Shown here piece by piece: positions 59,054 through 64,000 of a stretch of 64,000 nt of DNA. Source of the stretch: Antitrichia curtipendula (lineage: Eukaryota; Streptophyta; Bryopsida; Hypnales; Leucodontaceae); contig OX579638.1 of assembly GCA_951230915.1 (NCBI GenBank), forward strand, positions 15,952,696 through 16,016,695, written 5' to 3'. The translations under genes were made by a program, and so were the position numbers. The notes beneath the pieces are model-generated. The model did not search any database. It was not told the origin of the DNA and saw nothing but the letters and a program-made list of their open reading frames with translations. The stretch's first letter is position 1, and every line of letters begins with the position of its first letter.

Positions 59054-59427
59054 GAATTGTGTTGAAAGTAGAATTTCAGACTTAATTTAGTCATAATAGA
59101 ATATTTTTTTCTAAAAAACTTTGAACTAAGAAAAATTGTCAAATCAATATAAATTTCACTTCTAAAAATCCGTTTGAGATTTGGATCTTCAAATCAAAAG
59201 TTATGGACAAAATTCACAAAGGGGTTGGAAGGGAATTTTTTTTGACATTTTCAAACATCCTCTTTGAAAATTGTCCATAACTTTTTATTGGAGGATCCAA
59301 ATCTCAAACGTATTTTTGTAGGTGAAATTTACATTGATTTGAAAACTTTTTTTGTTTCAAATTTTTTTTGAAAAAGTTATTTTACTATGCCTAAATTAGG
59401 TCTAAAATTCTATTTTTAATACAATTC
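59054..59427. repeat. Long foldback (arms about 170 bp), copy 2
   Basis: The left arm (about 59054-59220) and right arm (about 59255-59427) are inverted copies: 'aaatccgtttgagatttggatc' pairs with 'gatccaaatctcaaacg', and 'atggacaaaatt' with 'aattgtccat'. The arrangement and several words match the foldback at 28768-29126, so they belong to one family. Non-coding. Confidence 0.75.
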
Positions 59428-60269
59428 CTATTTTTGACTTAACTATGAGTGGTTGATCTCTTACCAATTCTAATATTACTTATCCTACATGGGGCTTTCT
59501 ACTTCCTACCATCCCATGTATATATAAAGAGATTCTCTTCTACGTTCCCGCCACAATTTCAAATTGGAAATGATTGCAAAAGCACAGGAAGTCGGTCGCT
59601 AAATTCATTTCTCTCAATGAATTTAAAGGTCAAATTTTTATAGTTAGCTTTTTAAATCACGAAATAATGTTAAAGATGCAAACCCCACTTGGCGCCCCCG
59701 GCATGGCACATATGTTGTGGTAGAAACATCCAATAGCGTCCTATACCTAATCTTTGTTCTTAGATGGACATTAAACCGTCCCTAGACTTCCATTGAATGG
59801 TCTTTGACATGTGTCATAAAGTTAACTCCCTCTCTTCATTGTGATTGGATAGGTGCTGAATTTGTCAGAATACAGATTTAGGTCCACCTACAGGACGGTT
59901 CCAATGGTCTAGGGGACTGCAACTTTGAAAATTCACAGAAAATACATGCCAAGTCCAAAATTTTATTTTTATTTTTTTAAATTCATGATTTTCTCTTGCT
60001 AACACCACAAAAATATTAAATTTTTGAAATAGTGCCTCCGAGTATGATGAATTCTTTATTTTCACAGTTTTGGGTACTTTATAATATCTAGGAATGAATG
60101 GCATGTTGCTTGAAATATCTTGTACTGTCAATGATGAGTTAGGTAGGTTTAAATGGTCGCTTTAAGAACAGATTACCTTACATCAATCTCAAAGTGTACA
60201 TGATTGCAGCAACTTTGGAGAATATTTTGAAACTCCATGGTGCAAAATTTGACTACAATCATCGAGCAC
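59428..60269. other. Intergenic, nothing recognised
   Basis: Left flank of the Harbinger element. No gene or clear repeat boundary. Confidence 0.4.
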
Positions 60270-60711
60270 TAAGGGCTGCTTCATACTATGGCTGACCAAG
60301 CCGAGAGGCCATGGAATTGAGTGGCCATACTTTGGGTGAGAGTCCAAAAAAATGGGCAATAAATGATAGGATTTGGAACTTTTGGCCAGCCATAGTGTGA
60401 AGCCTCCAAAGGCCAAGCCCAAAGTCCAAGCCCTAAGCAATGAACTCCCACGGCTTCTCAATTTGGACGGCCATGGTGTAAAGTCTCCAAAGTCCAAACT
60501 CAAAGTTCAAATCCATACCATTTGTTTGGCTTTTATCAACCTCTTTCATATGAATAATCCATTCAATGTCTGAAATTTTTGTCTTACCTTCTATAACCAT
60601 GAAAAGAACGCATTCTTGCTCAGTCTACTTTCGGTTTTCATGGTCATAAAGAGTGTCATTATGAGCATTTTGGCATTACAAAACTTGCAATTTTTGAACA
60701 AAATGCCCAAA

Positions 60712-61780
60712 TGATGATGATGGCAGATTTTATTGCCCAAAGACGTAGGGTGAATTTTCAAAGGACATGTTGGCAAATTCCAAGATATGGAGTTTTTTTG
60801 GAATATACACTTGTGGGGTCATTTTCAAATGGTGTTTTTTGGAAGCGGATGATCTACATTTCAATATCTATGCACTCTTTTAGGGCCTATTTTGAAGAAG
60901 AGGGATACACATCTCAGAGAAAGTATTAGTGTGGATCGGAGGATTGCAATAACTCTCTCTTGATTAGCTAGAAGTAATTCATTGCAAATGGTTGGTGATT
61001 TATTTGGCGTAGGATTGAGTACAACTTCTATCATTGTGAGGGATTGTTGTAAAGCTATAAAGATTCATTTGAGACCATTGGTTCTAAAAAACAAATCTTG
61101 CTTGGATGAAAGAAATAGCAAAAGGTTTTGAAACACTACATGGTATTTTGCTTATTCTAGTGATAGATGGTAGTCACATCTCTATTATACCACCATCTCA
61201 TGACCCTGTTGTATACTATTGCCGAAAGGGATATTATTCATGTTTACTATAAGGAGTTGTAGATGTGGATTGCAAATTTTGGAACTATGATTTTGGATGG
61301 ACTGGACAAATTCATGATTGGACCTTATTTCAAAAATTAGAAATTAGAAAGAAGACTATGAGAGGTGCATGTTTACCTTATAAATTAATTGGTGATGTTG
61401 CGTATCGTATGAGACCTTGGTTTTACTCATCATTCAAGGGAGAAAGAAAATGATTGCCTAGGAAAAAAAAAACATTGAAATTTTATCCAACTGAGCACCC
61501 GTATGACTGTGGAATGAGCATTTGGAATTTTGAAAGGAAGATGGCGCATATTATTGAAAAGAATTAACATGCCACTTTGAAATTTACCTGACATTGTTAT
61601 AGCATCTCAATTCTATGTCTTCACAATCTGTGCATTCTAAAGAATGATGAATTCTCCATGGATTGGGCTAAAGAAGCAAAAAAAGAGCTTCAAGTTGAAG
61701 CCAATATGTCATTTGGAAAACTACAAGAAACTGATATGTTTCACTCTCTAGAATCATCATTGCAAGAAATGAGGGAATTC
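60712..61780 (+). pseudogene. PIF/Harbinger DDE transposase pseudogene
   Basis: Catalyses cut-and-paste transposition of Harbinger elements. Visible in order: an N-terminal helical segment with AITL, ASSNSLQMVGDLFGVGLST and a following helix (about 60940-61080); first catalytic Asp in VIDGSHISI (about 61161); YYSCLL then GVVDVDCKFWNYDFGWTGQIHD with the second Asp (about 61230-61320); LIGDVAYRMRPWF (about 61385), matching the usual GD-AYP-P block; and a C-terminal NLPDIV...WAKEAKKEL segment to about 61700. Interrupted by a TAG at 60926, several further stops and at least three frameshifts, so inactive. Convergent with the Myb-like remnant at 62054-63180. Confidence 0.8.
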
Positions 61781-62053
61781 CAAAAAAAAATCTGAAAGGT
61801 GAAGAAATTCCATTCACAGAATTGGAAGAAGAAGAAGAAGAAATTAAGAATGAGGAAAATATTGCATGTAAAGAAACTAGAACAAAACGACAAGAAAAAT
61901 GAAGAACATGTTGGCTGATTCAACTCAAGTTCACTATTGCTAGCTGAGACTTTTTACAAAAGTCATTTGGTTAGAAATTTAGACATTCAATTTGAAAATT
62001 GTACCTACAATGATGATGACAATGATTGTAGCTTAGATGAGGAGTAGCATACT

Positions 62054-63180
62054 CTAGAGCTTATTGATCAAACAATCAAATTGGTGGTCTACTTTTTCTA
62101 GCAGCTCATTTGTTCTCTTAAAAAATTTCATCAAACATGTGCTAGTTCCTACCATTTTCTCAAAGATAACAATGGCTCTATCATGAAAGTTTTGTTTACC
62201 TTTTGATGGTGGTGTAGAAATGGTTGTTGGAGTCGGTGCACTCTCCACATCCGGGGCTGAATCGGTCTAACTTTATATTATCTGTGGTTGTAGCCGAGAC
62301 ATGCTTCATGATTTGCCCAGCTTGGTGATACCATTCATCTAGAGCATTATAGAATTTTCTCTCTTGCCGATTATTGCCATAAATGCCATTGGCCATTTTG
62401 TCTTATTTATAAGAATAAAAAATGGCCTTGAATTTCTTACGGCATGCCACAACAATGCAGTTGAATTTAAGTAGCATGACAAGCATTTGAGCACGGATGA
62501 AACGGCATCGGAAGAACAATTATAGCACATGTTCTCACTGTGAAATAAGGACTATGTAGGATATAAATGAGAAAAGAAGTTAACATTCATCAAGGAGAGG
62601 AAGTAGGTGGAGGGTTTGTTTATATTACACAAACTCTTGTATTGTAGAGGTGGAGAGTAGGTCTCACACCCCACAGGCAATACAACATTTGCATATATAA
62701 TGGGGGGAAGGGCGAAGGGCGAAGGCAAAGGCCTTTAGGTCCCTAATTGGCCCAATCCTCAATTCAAATTTTTTGTGGAAAAATCTAAATTAGGGTAGAA
62801 ATTTCATACCTTGTTTTTTTTTCATTTTTGATCAATTCAGACTCCATCTCCCCCTTCAATGCAATCAATTGAAACACCTCCGAGTCCTCCCACATTTGAT
62901 TTGCCTCTTCTCCTTCGACTTTTCCTTCAATTTTCACTGGGGGTTTTTTTTTTGGAGTTTTTTTTTTTCCGGAACAACCTTTTGCTCAAGAGCAACTTTC
63001 TTTTTGGAAGATCTTGTAATCTCACAATTGCCTCCTTTGACGACCCTCTCTTCTATCCTTGCAACATTTATCTCTTGACTCTCTTCTACTCTCTTCTCTC
63101 TATTTTCAATTGAAAATGGTTGAAATGCTCTGTATGAAATTGGAGTCAAAAATTTCTGACCCCATCAAAGGTTGTAGAAG
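62054..63180 (-). pseudogene. Harbinger Myb/SANT-like accessory protein pseudogene
   Basis: Harbinger elements need a Myb-like partner that helps the transposase reach DNA. On the minus strand exon 1 ends with WEDSEVFQLIALKGEMESEL (first helices of a SANT domain), a donor-like GT at about 62809 and an acceptor-like AG at about 62538 follow, then CRKKFKAIFYSYK, stop, DKMANG...ERKFYNALDEWY, the usual second half of trihelix/SANT proteins. The C-terminal part is a helical segment reading FEKMVGTSTCLMKFFKRTNE. Lesions include a TGA after KNPQ near 62933, a TAA in the SYK-DKM stretch and a frame change near 62240. Confidence 0.65.
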
Positions 63181-63491
63181 AAAGGATCTTGAGAGAAATT
63201 GTCCATCTTCTCTACTTGCAAAAAAATGAGAGAGCTAACAAATAGCAAAGAGATGCAAAAAAATTGAGCGATTTCTATCAAGATGCACAAGAAAAAGAGA
63301 GAAGAAGAAGAAGAAGGCACATCCTATTTGTTGCCTTGTAGAAACAATCCGTTCAGATCTATCAGCTGAGGTCTTATCAGTTTTTTATTTTTTTTATTTT
63401 TATTTTTTTCAAAATTCGATGGCCTTTCAACCAAAGTTTGGATTCACATTTTTGCTCAACCCGAACTCACGTCAAGAGTCCATCACCATGT

Positions 63492-63809
63492 CATTACATG
63501 TTTTTCAGCCCATGTGGAAGGTTGCGAGTTGCCCAGGGTTCCCAGACTCTCGAACTGTCTGGAACTGCGCCGCAGCAGCTGCGTGATGCGGCAAAGGGAC
63601 TGCCAAGTCATATAATTTATTATTTTTTTCCAAAAATAAATAATAATAAATTAGTTCATCTTTTTTTTTCTTTTTTAAGATTTAAAGTTTTTTTTTTTTT
63701 TTTTTCAAAAATAAAAATTCTGACAGCAGACATTCTTTTACTACCAGGAGAACAACGCCAGGAACAGGCTCGAAATGGCCCTCCAGACCCCCAAAAAACA
63801 TCTAATGAG
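63492..63809 (+). mobile_element. 318-bp repeat element, copy 2, nested in the Harbinger element
   Basis: Same CATTACATG and CATCTAATG termini and the same length as 43297-43614. Sequence on either side (…CCATCACCATGT and AGGCATTTTTC…) is continuous in the related MITEs (GTCGCCATGTAGGCAA on the complement of the 44.4-kb copy), showing that it inserted into the Harbinger right subterminal region after the MITEs split off, or was absent from their parent. No clear target duplication. Confidence 0.75.
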
Positions 63810-64000
63810 GCATTTTTCTGACATATTGTCAGTTTTGAGGTTGACAGACTTTGGATTGTGCCTCCTAGTGAGAAGGCTCGAGAGGTCGAATTATGGGATT
63901 TCTGAAATTTCATTGGTTGAAATCGACGGACTCTCAATCTTGTGCTGTAGTGTGAAGCGACCCTCAGATAGATCTTTGAAATAATATTTTGAGAAAATTA

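Larger units (their letters stand above)
60270..63966. mobile_element. PIF/Harbinger transposon, 3.69 kb, decayed, probable parent of the MITEs
   Basis: The left end at 60273 reads GGGCTGCTTCATACTATGGC after TAA; the right end at 63963 reads GCTGTAGTGTGAAGCGACCC before TCA. The ends are inverted repeats with a few differences, and the flanking TAA/TCA is a one-base-different copy of the 3-bp TWA target usual for this superfamily. Inside are a DDE transposase remnant on + and a Myb-like protein remnant on -, convergent, the standard two-gene Harbinger layout. Left and right subterminal regions match the MITEs at 30361 and 44405. A 318-bp element is inserted near the right end. Both genes carry stops. 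Confidence 0.8.

Noticed and set aside
63656..63937. 93-codon minus-strand frame at the right edge
   Set aside because: It spans the 318-bp element's poly-T part and the Harbinger end; repeat DNA, not a gene.

Overview
This window is nuclear DNA of a land plant with a large, repeat-rich and AT-rich genome. The evidence is one intact nine-exon plant gene (a SQUINT-type cyclophilin-40), remnants of a plant A-type cytochrome P450 and of a plant ubinuclein, GT-AG introns throughout, and abundant miniature inverted-repeat transposons (MITEs). I cannot place the species from sequence alone. The low gene density (one intact gene in 64 kb) suggests a non-model or non-flowering lineage, but this is not proven. 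There is no operon structure, rRNA, CRISPR array or convincing tRNA gene. I found no retroviral-type gag-pol coding region. Layout: 0.2-13.4 kb holds a TTAA-flanked non-coding element, two decayed copies of one hAT-like transposase gene (about 2.1-4.5 and 10.6-13.3 kb), a GC-rich foldback, and a nested stack of small elements at 6.3-7.3 kb. 13.4-32.5 kb is AT-rich intergenic DNA with TTAA-flanked elements of about 0.92 kb and about 0.22 kb, simple repeats, hairpin-forming inverted repeats and a Harbinger MITE. 32.5-37 kb is a less AT-rich island with the CYP40 gene and a perfect four-unit heat-shock element 230 bp upstream of its ATG. 38-45 kb returns to repeats: TTAA elements, a CACTA-type MITE, a 318-bp repeat and a Harbinger MITE inserted in a TTAA element. 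45.7-49.8 kb (minus strand) is a P450 pseudogene whose introns contain a TTAA element and a SINE-like sequence. 51-53.4 kb has a further TTAA element and two adjacent TA-flanked MITEs. 56.2-57.0 kb (minus) is a ubinuclein-like reading frame in which a conserved Trp codon has become TAG. 60.27-63.97 kb is a decayed but recognisable full-length PIF/Harbinger element, with transposase on + and Myb-like protein on -, that appears to be parental to the MITEs at 30.4 and 44.4 kb. The most interesting structural signal is a set of non-coding elements with CCC-starting terminal inverted repeats (TIRs) bounded by TTAA. At 6.34-6.77 kb two paralogous empty sites in this same window show a TTAA target duplication. 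That is the signature of piggyBac-type transposition, which is unexpected in a plant. No transposase for it is visible here. All gene calls are by reading translations; no database search was possible. Exon borders were checked for GT-AG and for phase.
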